DNA from: Margaritifera margaritifera
Lineage: Eukaryota > Mollusca > Bivalvia > Unionida > Margaritiferidae
Direction of reading: 5' to 3'
NCBI GenBank assembly: GCA_029931535.1
Contig: JAQPZY010001581.1
Location: 3,076,501-3,140,500 of the forward strand
DNA: 64,000 nt
Both the position numbers and the translations under genes were made by a program. Of the stretch, positions 32,946 to 45,530 are shown piece after piece. The notes under the pieces were generated by a model. That model searched no databases. It saw nothing but the letters and a program-made list of their open reading frames with translations, and was not told the DNA's origin. Numbering within the stretch: the first letter of the stretch is position 1; each line of letters begins with the position of its first letter.

Positions 32946-35900
32946 ACTTTATTGAAAAGAAATGTAAACCTAAAGAAAGTGTTCAATTTTAATCCATTTA
33001 AGCGCGAGCACGCCTTGTCAGGAAATAGTTTGCTTAGCTATTTAACTTTCAAATTTAGCTTCGGGAGATAGTTTCAGATAATAATTATATTCTCTTTCAA
33101 AGATAATAATGTAAATAAAGCAATTTTGCGATTGAGTATTAGTAAACACAAAACGAGGTCAAGTTAACCCGGGATTGATCTGGGAGTTCGCGATGAAACT
33201 AGTTTTCTTTCCCGCCTCTGTGGAACAAATGCACACACACATACACGCGCACGCACGTGTGTGTGTGTGTGTGTGTACGAAAATGTTTGTATATACATAG
33301 GTATTCTAGCATGTTTGTATGTAAGTCACTATGTTTCGTTCGGAACTCATACTGGTGGATTTCATGGATGCTGCAAACCACGGAACTAGAGATGACATGA
33401 ACAATGATCCCTCAGTGAAAACATTACTGAGGACCCCTTTCTTCTTCAGAGACGTATCGACGGATTTAAGTACCAACCAAAGTCAGTCTAGTGAAAAATA
33501 CAGGCCATGGTGACCTATTTGTAAATAAAGATGTAGTACACCTAGAGATGTATGCTCCCATTAAGATTTAGCGGTCTATGAAAAAATTAAAAACGATTAA
33601 CAAATATTTGTGTGTGTGTGTGTGTGTGATAGAGATCATTATTTGTAGTAAGAGTATAGTTCTCATATAGCTGCATCCCTTTGTTATATATCATTACTTA
33701 AAAATACATAAGAAACTAACTTCAGCACTAAAATGTACCATAGTGAAACACTAAGCAATGAAGTGACCTACTTCTTTTAGTAATGGTATTATCTCTCGTA
33801 GAGCATCCCCCTTATGAGTGTCTAAGACTTCAACTTGATCAGAGAGTCATGCAACAAATCAAAAAAATAAACCGAAGCAAGTATGACATATAGGTTACAA
33901 CGGCCAACATTTGTGATAAGGATATAGTAACTTAATACAGATGTATAATCTTATTAAATTTCCATACTCTGCCGTGATCATTGCCTGAGATATACACTTT
34001 TGTTATGTTTCACATTTCTGATACGGCCGTCACTTCGAAAACCAATATACCATGCTAGACAGCATAGCTGAAGAAACTGCTTACATCATCTTGTTCTAAT
34101 TCCAGTTTTCGTTTCTCGCACATGATAGCAATATATCGTAGGTCATGTATTTCCTTGATATAAAAATGACTAATGTGACCCATCGTTAAACAGCTATGTC
34201 TTTTGTGTCTTTCACACATATTGTCATGTTGTCGCGACATTAAGTTAAATGCGTACGCACATCAGTATAAGATACTTAAGTATGCCATGAAGTGTAATAA
34301 TTTCAACTTGTGAAATATTGTACAACATCAAAGAAACCAGATGTATGCATTACACGTGGAGTCTCTTTTCAACTTACTAATAAAAGTTTTGTGCATCGAC
34401 ATTCAATATTCAGTTAACAAAGCCATGTAGAGGAAAACCGCAAAAAAAGTGCCAACAGTGATAAAGAGTTCAACTGTTAAAATCTAAACTATCAATGTGC
34501 GCGAATAAACCAGTTATTTACAAAAAGGGTGGTTGTAGATACCTTTCCTCGTGCCATGGAGCTTTAGAAACATAATTAAGTCCTTGAAATATCTTGCAAG
34601 ATAACATAGTCGCCAGTAATAGACGAAGAACAAAATAGATAAGAGAACAATGTAGTGACAGTGCACAAATGGGGTATTTGACACGTTTTAGAATTGCACG
34701 GTGACTTTAAGATTTACTCATTTAGAACCTTATCAACAAAAGACAGTATCAAGTAATCGAAGAAACAATCGAATACGTCTTTTACTAAACAACGATCAGT
34801 AAATTCACAAAACAAATTGTGTTATTCTGATCAGACTTAAAAACGAATTGCGGTGCACTGTCGAAGTGTCTAGACCAATCGGATAGACAGAAAATATATC
34901 TTAGGTCGCTGAAATTTCCTTTGATGACGATATCCCTTTAAATAGCTTGATTTTTTTATAGAATAACTCAGGAGGCAGAACCTAAAATCCGTATTCTAAC
35001 TTTCAGACTTTGGAAGTTAGAGTACAGCTAAGCTAAGCTTTACCCCCTATCCCGTCCCCTCGCCAGCTATCCGATAGTGTGATAGTGTACTTTTACATCA
35101 GACAGGTCAGCGCTCAATACACATGGGAAGGATGAAACAGTCGAGATTAAAACTAAAGCAGTAATTCACCCAGAAGATCAATATAAACACATTTCATTAA
35201 TAAAAAGCAAATAACCCTGACTCTAGCATCATCATCCTTGTAATAATTGATCAAAACGAATACATTTAGACACTGAGAGAGAGAGAGAGAGAGATGTGTT
35301 AAATAATCAGGCAGATTACAAGAAAAATGCAATGGCTTTGGTATCTTTAAATACAATAACTTAATTTTAAAACCTTTAACGTTCATTTGACAATCAAATT
35401 ATGCGAATTCGAAAAGAGGGAAGAATTAAGAATTGTAATATGCGGCCTAGTCTTATAGCAAGAATATGTGACACTGCATTTTATTGAATCATTCACATTG
35501 AAAAAATTATATTATAGTGAGCTAAAATAGCTCAATTATTAAGAAAATGTCTGTACTTTGTGCACCTGTAAGAAGAAAATATCCGTAAAAATCCATACAC
35601 AAGATAAAATACCCCACAAAATGTATTTCCAAATATCCCCAACACAATTTTTAAAACAAACGCCATTACATCGAAAATGAATCCATACATTCAAGAGCAA
35701 CAACTGCCTGTGTGTGTCTGATTCATCCTTTCGTTGTGAATACGCGTGTACACATTCCGTCGTTCTAACATGGCCAGTATGAAAATCCTAAAAATTTCCA
35801 GCACAAATCTCCATTCAAGTTTCAAATATTTCGTTGAAACAATTCAATTTTCTACATCTTATGACGATACTAGATATATGTGACATGAATATGTCTTCAC

Positions 35901-36394
35901 GGGAAGTAGGTCAATGATAGCGTGAGAGACTGACACCGTATGAGAAGCCTAGAGCATCAGCAGTCTATATTTGGCGCCAAAATGTTAGCTGATCGATATA
36001 GTGGATCGCATTATGAAATATATTGACATAAACAAAAAGGAGATGAGTGGAGCTGATCCATAATTCACGCCATATAGAGAACAGAGCACGCTCTTCATAC
36101 AGTTTAACCCCACTAGTTCGCTACTGCCACTCGTAGGGATAAATTCGATAATGCTTGTGCCCCGTTCTCTATACATAACTTGTACGACGCAAAGTTACAA
36201 GCACTGGATTAGCAAAAAAATTCTTTTTTGTGTAGATATTTTATATACCGCGATTGTATGACATTGACATGGCAAACTGTGATAGAGTACTTTGTTTTTA
36301 TATACTTTTCAGATAATTCGTAAATAGTTAATTCTTCCGTGATTGATCATGTGAGAATAATGACAATGCATGGTTCACTTGTTTAACAACTGTT
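32946..36394. other. gene-poor interval with small microsatellites
   Basis: CA/TG runs at 33233-33277 and 33609-33629 and (GA)n at 35276-35295. A 60-codon ORF at 33331-33513 (+) and a 61-codon ORF at 34055-34240 (-) have somewhat coding-like composition but no support. Confidence 0.45.
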
Positions 36395-37015
36395 TTCCAG
36401 GGAGATTTGGAAGGACTGTACACCCTTGGTTTTAAACTCGTAGTCCGGCAAAGACGTTTTTAGTGCCCTTGGGAAGGTCTGTGAACTCTCGGGCTCAAAC
36501 TCTTTCTCCGTGTTCCGGCAAAGACGTTTGCTATTGCAATTGGGAAGAACTGTAAACCCTCGGACTGAAACTCTTTTCCGTGTTCCAGCAAAGACGTTTG
36601 CTAGTGCAGTTGGGAAGAACTGTATACTCTCGGGCTCAAACTCTTTCTCCGTGTTCTGGCAAATTCGTTTGCCAATGCAGTTGTGAAGGACTGTAAACAC
36701 TAGAGCTCAAACTCTTTCTCCGTGTTCCGGCAAATATTTACCAGAGCAATTGGAAAGAACTGTAAACCCTTCGGACGAAACTCTTTCTCCGTGTTCCGGC
36801 AAACGTTTGCTACAACAATTGGGAAAGAATGTAGACCCTTGGGGTCAAACTCTTTCCTGGTGTGTCGGCAAGTGTTTGCCAGAGCAATTTGGGAAGGACT
36901 GCAAACCCTCGGACTCCATCTCTTTTCTCGTGTGTCACCAAGTGTTTGCCAGATCAATTGGGAAGAACTGTAAACACTCGGGTTCAAACTTTTCCCCATG
37001 TTCCTTACAAACTAC
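36395..37015 (-). repeat. 70-bp minisatellite, about 9 copies
   Basis: Regular 70-bp spacing of GTGTTCCGGCAAAGACGTTT with conserved TTGGGAAGAACTGTAAACC and CTCAAACTCTTTCTCC. Units differ by 10-20 percent. The unit length is not a multiple of three, yet minus-strand frames stay open over long stretches (ANVCRNTEKEFEPEG-like words). I treat this as a satellite rather than a protein. Confidence 0.9.
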
Positions 37016-40000
37016 TGTACACCACGTCACACGGTGGAAATCATGGATCCCGGATGCGCAGCCTTTAACCTTAGAAATTTCAACCTGGGATTGAACCCAG
37101 ATCCCCATAAGGTAATCACGTTAAGAAAAAAAAAAAAAAAAAAAAAAAGATGATTAAATTGTACCATGTGAATACTTTCAGTTACATATAACCTTGCTAA
37201 TAGTTTCGTAGAAGTAATTACAGTAAACGAAGAATTTAAGCCATGTTTTCAGTTTGACACATGTTATTTTGTTACTCAGTACTTGATAAAAGGATTGAAC
37301 AATCGTATCACATCTCGTGGGACATGAACTTTTCTATCTCTTCCGTATTTATAGAGTAAATCACACATCCTATGAGAGTTTGGTTCGATCAGGCTTCTGT
37401 CATATCCAAAAATCAATTTTTGCCGAATTCTTGCGGACGTTTCTTCTTGATAATTAGATTCTCACAATGTGAGGTTGGATCTCATTCTGGCTTCATATGT
37501 TAAGTCAGTATTCTCAAAGTTTTGTCTGTCTTTATCGAAGTCACGATACCTATTATTAGATGTATCGACTGAGAGGATGCTACATTAAAAAATCGATCAT
37601 TGGAATATTGCTTTCATTTTAATGGTGGTAAACACACTAAAACTGCTGAATACCTTTCCTGCTTTCCGCAACTCAATGCAGATTCCCTTTTATCTCTTGG
37701 GAAGACTTTTATCCAAAGGTTTACAATGACCTTAAACAAATACGTACACATGCTTATGACCGAGTGGTTTGTCGCTCTATTGTTTCCTAACCCGTTATAG
37801 ATTATGTCAATATTTAACCCTCGGCTGGAGCAACTAAAAACACCACACCATAAATTGTTTGTTCGTATGCTGTAGTCGCCATTGCTTTGTGAGAATCGTG
37901 CTGATGCCGTACTTTGGGTTGAGTTTACTGTTCGCTAAACAATACAAGACTTTTAATAGGTTGTGCTGTTTAAAAGGGTGGACTAGTAAATAGGAAGTAA
38001 GCTCCCTCAGTGTCTTTTCGATATATAAAAATAGATGTTAAACTGTATAGAAGAACAGAATTTTTTTTTTAAAATTCAGATCTGCTTCAGCAAACTCATC
38101 AATAAACTGAGACCAATAATACAAACTATTTACCATCATTTTCAGCTCTTTGGTTGAAACAAATAAAGCATGTGTTTAGCATGTATATGTTTTTCCTTTT
38201 AGTGGCTAGATACAATAGACAAGATACGAAAACTGGGAAAGACAGAAGTGGAGTTCAGACAAATTTAACTTTCCGATAACGTGCACTTTTGGACGAACTG
38301 TATAGTAAATGCTGCTCGTTTGCAAATCCTTTCTTCCAAATTGGCAGCACTTTTATGTCCATTTGATCTCAGCGTTATGAGCCAGAAATCCGTGACTGTA
38401 AAAGTAAATCGCTCGACTTCAGTTGCCAAAATTAAATGATGGAGAACCTGTGATGCCCAGAGTACTCATGGTGTTAAGAAGTAATCTGACGCCATCTGTT
38501 GTTGATATTGACCATGAGTCCATGACGTGCAGAACTATATAATCGCTATTAATTAAACCAGACAGAAATAGCCGGTAAATTTGTGAAAGATACGTGTGCC
38601 GTTTACAGCCTTTACACGAGTAAATTGGTCATAATAATTAATTAAATGTGATATATATCACAATAATTTGCCAATTATTCACCGCAGAATGTTCAACAAC
38701 AACATATTGGCTTTTAATTTTTGCTCGATTGGTTTTACAAACACAGCAGCAATACAGGGTGAAAAATATAATTTGCTTTACATGCCCCAAAAGTAGCTGA
38801 TTCCACTATATGTTGAGCAAGATTGCAAACTACACGTGTTTCTTCATGCAGATTTTAGTCTCTCCTGCTGAAAATATTGACCCGAAATAATATTTATCCG
38901 TATTAACCTGACGCAACGCAGATGACGGATAATCTGAGTCTACCCTGTTTATTTAGGGTGTGAACATTAATTTGGTTTATAAAGCATTCACTGGTCGATG
39001 AAAATTGTTCGGTGGACCAGAGGGAGCGGTACGATATAAATTTCTGATATGATTTCACGGGTTTATTTTGGAAATGTCGAATACCCATACACAACCTAGG
39101 TATCCCCATAATCCTGAGAGGGATAATTGTAGCAATAGAAAACCAAAGACAAACAGAGTCGCGGAAAAGGACCGATAACCTGTATTTGGGAAGTATTATC
39201 TTATCTCCTATACTAACTTTATCTAAATTGTCTTGACCAGGAGCACGTGTTTACCGGGTGACGGCAGAGAGGGAGGCTTACAAAAGTAATCTTTATTGTG
39301 AAAATGTTTAGTTTACCTGCTAGCGCGCAAGGTTTCAACTTGATAATGGTGACTCAATAACTGACTTTGCTGTGAGTATTTTTGACACACTTAGGTCATT
39401 GTTGGAATTCCTGTGTGAATTAATTCAAAACTCAGGTTGAGTTATCGACGAAATTTGAGAATTCTCCGCCTCTTTTATTTACCCACTAAAACGAACATTG
39501 AAGTATTTTTTAGCATTACTGTAGAAAGGTATTCTATTCGGCTCATGCCCACGTGTTCAGGAAGGCGTTGTAAAAACAGACTGCAAGTATAATCGACAGG
39601 TAAAATACAGGTAGCTGTTTTCCTGGACAAAGACCAGTATGATCACCGGAGAAAGATTAATACAGTAAAAATTAATTTAGTATTATCTACATACACGCAA
39701 AGAAAAATATCGCTGCGAAAACGGGTCTTTCTGCCTTTATTGGAAGGCCAATTATGTGAATTTTACCGTGTCAAGTGACAATTCAGCTTTTACCTTGAAA
39801 TCTAGAATACATATCATCTTATCAATGACGTTGTTTAACTCTTTAAGGATCAAATTCAGAGCTAACGGAATTATTTAAATGGAAGGTTCTTTTTGTTGAC
39901 AAAAGAAATATTGAGGAAAAAAATATGACGATTTTAAAGTATTAAATTTTGACCTCGTCTATTAGTTGAGATATATTCTGTATGTGACGGATCACGTTCA

Positions 40001-40524
40001 GTTTTCTATGGAATGAGATTGGACATAAATTCACAAAACGACAATGGAGAAGGACTAAAACTGGTGTTTTATGTGTGGCATACGTATATATATATATATA
40101 TGTATATATCGCCGGTCTCAGCTTTCATTTCGGTGGTTAGACAGAAGAAGCAGTCTACAATAATCGTTACCTTGCAAGTGTATGGCAGATGGATTGTCAG
40201 TGAATGAAGTATAAGTTTCCTAACTTGTGTACCGTTTCTACATTGCTTTCATCTTTGAAAGAATGCGTTCTGATTCAAAAACACAGGAAATTCGCAAGTA
40301 GTTACAAATATCAGAAAATCGTTAAGTATTTAGTTTTAAAGGGATACATTTTCATTTGATATGCATAATATGCTCCAGTTCTCAGTCTGTTTTCGTATTG
40401 TTTACATTCAAGAAAAATGTAAAGGATTCCGATTGACTGGTTAGTTAAAACATTGCATTTGGAGATATTTTTTTTTAATCCTGGGACGACCTATGCGTTG
40501 TCTGAAAATTTTATCTGCGAAAGA
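37016..40524. other. unique interval upstream of the 40525 gene
   Basis: Poly(A) tract at 37126-37148, preceded by a B-box-like GATTGAACCCAGATCC. A short (TA)n lies at 40083-40108. No exon could be supported. If the downstream gene has a 5' exon or promoter it would be here. Confidence 0.5.
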
Positions 40525-41253
40525 ATGGAGTGCAACCTACCCCTTAATCCCCCTGTTAATAATCTAATTCAGCCGACACTTTACGACAAGTTGGACACCA
40601 TAGTTTTCGAGCGGACACGAGCAGTGAACAGTCATCTGAAGACCAGGCAACTGATTCAGGAAAAGGTCATCAATAAACATCAAAGGGATGTAGAGCGGGT
40701 TTACAAAAAGGAGACAAGAAAGATGAAAGGGGAGATGATAAAAATCAGACATAAGTGCCCCAACTCTATGGATGATATTGACATAAACCCCAGGAACAGA
40801 GATTCCGATGACAGCAAAGATGGCGGACGACAGCGTTCCCTCAGTGAAAGCAGTGATAGCACCTACTGTAAGAGATACTACGCTCACCATTTTAACATAA
40901 AGGAGAATAAACCAAAGGAAAATCAACAGCCAAAATCATTCCAAAATGACTTCTTTAATGCGAAATTCAGGTGCTTCTTTGTTAATTGTCTGGCCTCAAC
41001 ATACAGACCCGCACACGATGAATACTTAGATAACGTGTTTTCAGACAGTAAGAGTGATATTTTTCCTATGCCCAATATTCCGGAGCACAGTGAGCAGTCA
41101 GAGGGTTCGGATTTGGAGCACAGCTTGGTGTTGGAACACGGTCAGGCGCCTCGAGATGAGCATAGATTCGGTAAAACAGAACGCCTGGAACAGAGAATTA
41201 AAGAATTTAATGCAAAGATTTCAGAGGCTATCCGCAAACGGAATTTGTTCTGA
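40525..41253 (+). CDS. hypothetical protein, 242 aa, single-exon ORF
   Basis: The clearest host-gene candidate: non-repetitive, mixed composition, richer in GC than its surroundings. The open frame begins at 40453, but I choose the second Met (MECNLPLNPP, 40525) because the preceding 24 codons run through a T-rich tract. Residues 45-77 form a Lys/Arg/Glu-rich predicted helix (NKHQRDVERVYKKETRKMKG). Residues 92-113 are an acidic Ser-rich segment (DSDDSKDGG, RSLSESSDS) likely to be disordered. Residues 212-242 are a charged amphipathic helix (ERLEQRIKEFNAKISEAIRK) ending in KRNLF. No signal peptide, membrane segment or known domain was seen. Family and function unknown; the pattern suits an intracellular, possibly nucleic-acid- or cytoskeleton-associated protein (speculative). 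It could be one exon of a larger gene. Confidence 0.6.
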   Translation: MECNLPLNPPVNNLIQPTLYDKLDTIVFERTRAVNSHLKTRQLIQEKVINKHQRDVERVYKKETRKMKGEMIKIRHKCPNSMDDIDINPRNRDSDDSKDGGRQRSLSESSDSTYCKRYYAHHFNIKENKPKENQQPKSFQNDFFNAKFRCFFVNCLASTYRPAHDEYLDNVFSDSKSDIFPMPNIPEHSEQSEGSDLEHSLVLEHGQAPRDEHRFGKTERLEQRIKEFNAKISEAIRKRNLF

Positions 41254-41629
41254 TAGTATGAGATTATGTGTCAAAGTTGGAACATTCTTAAGCTATTCCA
41301 ATGATGTTTGAATGCAGACGAAGACTGAACTCGTCAGATATTGTGAGATTTTTTTTTTCTTTCCGTCTTGAAACATTCAGTATTATCATATTGCACTTGT
41401 GCGCTAGACATCGAGGTTTAAATAGACTAGAAAAATGCTCATTGCTGTATAAAGGTAACAAAGTCTTTTCATTATTATGAAAATCAATGTTTGGTCCAGC
41501 AACACTGAAAATGTGGAATCTCAGGTTCAGACTCTACAGATGTTTTGCACGACCATGATATTCAGAAACAATACATAAGACATAAGACTGAATAGGCAGG
41601 TCAGGATTTTCGAGACATATAAGTACTGT

Positions 41630-41633
<4 letters not shown>
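41254..41633. other. sequence downstream of the 40525 ORF
   Basis: Possible 3' UTR. I saw no clear AATAAA signal close to the stop. Confidence 0.4.

Positions 41634-41706
<73 letters not shown>
41634..41706. repeat. (GA)n microsatellite
   Basis: Pure GA dinucleotide run of about 72 bp. Confidence 0.97.
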
Positions 41707-41709
<3 letters not shown>

Positions 41710-41859
41710 GGAGATTTTGAAGAAAACGTAATTGCAGAAAGATGTAAATTGCAATACATTAGGTATAAGTAAATGTAAATTAAACATTTATTTTATGAAA
41801 CTGTATATACAGTTAAATGAGGGTACTTTTTAATTCTGGCAAATGTATCTTTAAGAATG

Positions 41860-42500
41860 ATACAGTGTATTCATTTCAATGACATATAAGATCTATTTAA
41901 GTAGTTATGGCAACAAAACACTCATGTTGTATTTAAAGTTGCATTAACAGTCTAATATAGACACTAAACTACAATGTATTCATTTCAATGACATATAAGG
42001 TATTCATTTCTATGACATATAAGGTATTCATTTCTATGACATATAAGGTATTCATTTATATGGCATATAAGGTATTCATTTCTATGACATATAATGTATT
42101 CATTTCTATGACATATAAGGTATTCATTTCTATGACATATAAGGTATTAATTTCTATGACATATAAGGTATTCATTTCTATGGCATATAAGGTATTTATT
42201 TCTATAACACATAAGAGCTGTTTAAGTAGTTATGGCAACGAAACACTCATGTTGTATTTAAAGTTGCATTAACAGTCTAATATAGACACTAAACTACAAT
42301 GTATTCATTTCAATGACATATAAGGTATTCATTTCTATGACATATAAGGTATTCATTTATATGACATATAAGGTATTCATTTATATGGCATATAAGGTAT
42401 TCATTTCTATAACACATAAGATCTATTTAAGTAGTTATGGCAACGAAACACTCATGTTGTATTTATAGTCTTATTAACAGTCTAATATAGACACAAAACT
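41860..42500 (+). repeat. 24-bp minisatellite within a roughly 310-bp tandem duplication
   Basis: The unit TGACATATAAGGTATTCATT plus TCTA (24 bp) occurs about ten times at 41984-42205 and about five times at 42310-42410. Both blocks are bordered by the same non-repeat segment (TTTAAGTAGTTATGGCAAC .. CACTCATGTTG .. TCTAATATAGACAC), present at about 41895, 42220 and 42425. This shows a higher-order duplication. Confidence 0.9.
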
Positions 42501-42691
42501 AAACAGAGCATATTTCAGATTTTAATTTTAATTCGTTTGAAGCAATAACTTTTCATGTATTACACTCATCTTAAATAACATTCGTTTTGATTAGTATATA
42601 AGTCTGAAAAATATACGATAAGAACTATCTTACGATAGTATACGAACTATCTTGCGATACGAAATATCTTACGATACGAACTATCTATCTT

Positions 42692-42894
42692 TACTCGCTT
42701 ATAAGTTGAATCCAATTGCAAACTACATATACCCTGATCTGCCGTCGCATAATGCGCCAACAGACCAGGGTCTATGTTGTTTGTTCTACTGATTACTCCT
42801 AACAAACTGCACAGATCCAGATCTATCTGCGCATCATGCGACGACAGATCTGGGTCTATGTAGTTTACAGCTGGACTCGACTTATAAGCGAGTA
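42692..42894. mobile_element. palindromic MITE family, copy 2 (best preserved ends)
   Basis: Ends TACTCGCTTATAAGT and ACTTATAAGCGAGTA are inverted repeats ending in TA, consistent with TA target sites. The interior holds two successive palindromes: GATCTGCCGTCGCATAATGC with its mirror, and CAGATCTATCTGCGCATCAT with its mirror. Shared words with 31659, 54895 and 59205 define a family. Confidence 0.75.
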
Positions 42895-42899
42895 TAGAC

Positions 42900-44489
42900 G
42901 CTTATATCGCATGTGCATCCGTATTTACTGCCCTCTTACTCCCTCCCCCCCCCCTCCCGTGCTATTGTTGTTACACTATTTTATCGCAAAAGACGTGACA
43001 ATATTCAGACGATGGGATTCAGAGTGAATATTTAGATGGTTGCAATTTCACTCACAAGACGTGGAAAAGTCATTTAAAGTATCACTTCACTAATCGAGAG
43101 AATCAATTGTAGTCCCAATAGCAACCAGCACAAAGCCTACACAAAAAACAAAGTATTTATTTCATTCAGTTTCTTGATTTTGCTTTGGAAGATAAAGCTA
43201 AAATGTGTGATTTGGTCGGTCACTGACTCAAAATATTCCGATGATTTCATTCAAATGAAATTATTTCCAGGAAATGCAGCATATCCTATGATTTCATTCA
43301 AATGAAATTATTTCCAGGAAATGCAGCATATCCTATGATAACCTATGCTAAACGTTTATATGTTGTAGCCAAATTATTGCTTAACAAAAGTAAGACAGTC
43401 TTGGTTGTAGACTAACTTACAGCTAACTGATGCCGTGGTGGAATCCGTTAAAACTGTTGAAAAAATGAAGAATATTATTTAAGGAAATATAATATAGTAA
43501 TGCCTGCTTTCCTATGCTTCCGGTCGTCACTGCAGCCTATACCTGCAACACTAATGCCACGTTTTGTTCTTATCGATTTACCCTCCCCCTCTGCTTCATT
43601 TTCTTCTCTCTCTCTCTCTCTCTCTGCTTTAACAATCCGGAGAAAGAATGTAAATAGTGTTCCATGTGTTAATGAAAATCTGTCAGAATGTTACTATACA
43701 ATAACACAACGCTTTCATCTATGGAAGTAACAAGCGATTTTTGTTATTTATAATAATAACAACAACAGTAATAATAATAATAATTCAAAACACCTTGCAT
43801 CTAATTGGCGCCAATATTGTGTACTCAATAAAGTGACGCCATCTTTTTTTTAGCGATGCCAACTACGGTAATATGTAATGAACATTGTAATGTTATTTGA
43901 CTCAACAGTAACACGCCCGATGCTGCAAACTCTGTACATGCACTAACATCTTTTATAGATTTCCACTAATGTCAGCTTTTATAACAGAATAAAGTGCATA
44001 CTTAGTCATTCATGACAGCATTACGCAAGCATAACTCCCTTTGATGTTGTGGCATTCAGAAGGTGAGAACTCAGGTAGACAAAATAGATATTATCTAATA
44101 CTCATCCTACTTAAAGCTATAGTCCATTAGCACAAAGAATGAAATTGTGTAAATGCATTTTTGACAACAATATTTGTCTTGTTTGCATACTCACAGAATA
44201 ATTGAACGCATATTCTTAGGAATAAATTATTGAACTTATTTAAAATTAATGCAGTTGTTGGATAATTTAAATTTAGTGCACAAATTGGCGATGACAGCTG
44301 AAAGAATAACAAATGATGGATTGACGTATAATTTACGAAAGTTCCCGGTGATTTATTCATTTTCCGAGGTTTTGTATAGTAAAGTGAGATTGACATGTCC
44401 AATAATTCGCAAGCATTTTCAATTCCTTTTACGAAATTAGAAAGAAAAAGTGTATGCCATATAAAAACTTTTTGGTTTCCGACTATACA
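42900..44489. other. unique interval with small repeats
   Basis: Poly(C) tract at 42943-42955. A 47-bp tandem duplication (GATTTCATTCAAATGAAATT .. AGCATATCCT) lies at 43243-43338. (CT)n at 43605-43626 and (AAT)n near 43768-43783. No gene recognised. Confidence 0.6.
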
Positions 44490-44561
44490 TCCATCCATCC
44501 ATCCATCCATACATACATACATACATACATACATACATACATACATACATACATACATACA

Positions 44562-44591
<30 letters not shown>
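44490..44591. repeat. (CATC)n(CATA)n compound microsatellite
   Basis: About five CATC units, then about 20 CATA units. Confidence 0.96.
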
Positions 44592-44592
<1 letters not shown>

Positions 44593-45450
44593 TTTCTATA
44601 TACCTGGTTCAAACTTTGATATCATTCATCTGATAATTGGCAGTCAAGCTTGTGAATCCAAATTTTGAACAGACAATTTCAATTGTGTGTATAGCAGACG
44701 TCATTGTAAGTGATAGATCTTGGTCCCAGCGGAGAATGGTTGACCTCAAAATAGTCAAGAGCAACTGAATAAGAATGAACTATTCTTTTGCAATTGTCAT
44801 CTTTATTAGCATTTAGATTTCTTACCCATTTCTAGTCAATGACACATCATTATCATTCAATGTCACATCATTATCATTGCAATGTAGTGTTCTATCATAA
44901 CGTAACAACTTACTGTGTACCTTTTCTTATAACTTACGATATCTCATCAAAGAATAAATAAACTTTAGGAAAAGATATTGATTGTCTTTGTTTTGTTGGA
45001 ATTGTGTTGAATTAAAGACTCATACCGACCAGAAGTTCAAGGACGTGGAAGAGCAATGCAGAAAACATCACGTCTGAGACCGTCCTCTATAAAATTATCT
45101 TAGCTCATAAATTTTCGTGTACAAAAAAAAATACATATATTTTCCAACAACCAATCATTTAAAATGCATTATACTGAAATTATCTGCTGTTTCATCAGAC
45201 GGAGGAAAAGTCAAGATGAATAAGTAATTAATTTCGGGTATTTTGTGAAAGCGGTCCGAGGTTGTATATGCGTCATCACCCCTGTAATTACTTTTGAAAT
45301 TGGAATCGTGACATTTTCTGGCTTTATTTTCGAGATAAACTATTTGATAGTTTAATTTTATATGCTGCTGTTTTTTTTTTACCATGTTATACAAGATCCC
45401 TTCTTGCAAAATCATTCTTTCATATCTCTCGTATGGACAGGATCCTCTCT

Positions 45451-45452
<2 letters not shown>

Positions 45453-45528
<76 letters not shown>

Positions 45529-45530
45529 AG
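45453..45530. repeat. (CT)n(CA)n compound microsatellite
   Basis: About 60 bp of CT followed by about 16 bp of CA. Confidence 0.96.

Noticed and set aside
33331..33513. 60-codon plus ORF (LVDFMDAANHGTRDDMNND..)
   Set aside because: Composition is somewhat protein-like, but there is no homology I recognise, no splice context and no neighbours. Too little to call.
34055..34240. 61-codon minus ORF (SRQHDNMCERHKRHSC..)
   Set aside because: Possibly an exon, but no supporting splice acceptor, family or second exon found.
37081..37148. B-box-like word followed by poly(A), possible SINE
   Set aside because: The B-box match is on the minus strand while the poly(A) is on the plus strand, and there is no A box. 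Inconsistent orientation.
44127..44612. 161-codon minus ORF beginning with a Tyr/Val/Cys/Met repeat
   Set aside because: The start lies in a CATA microsatellite and the remainder has no coding character.
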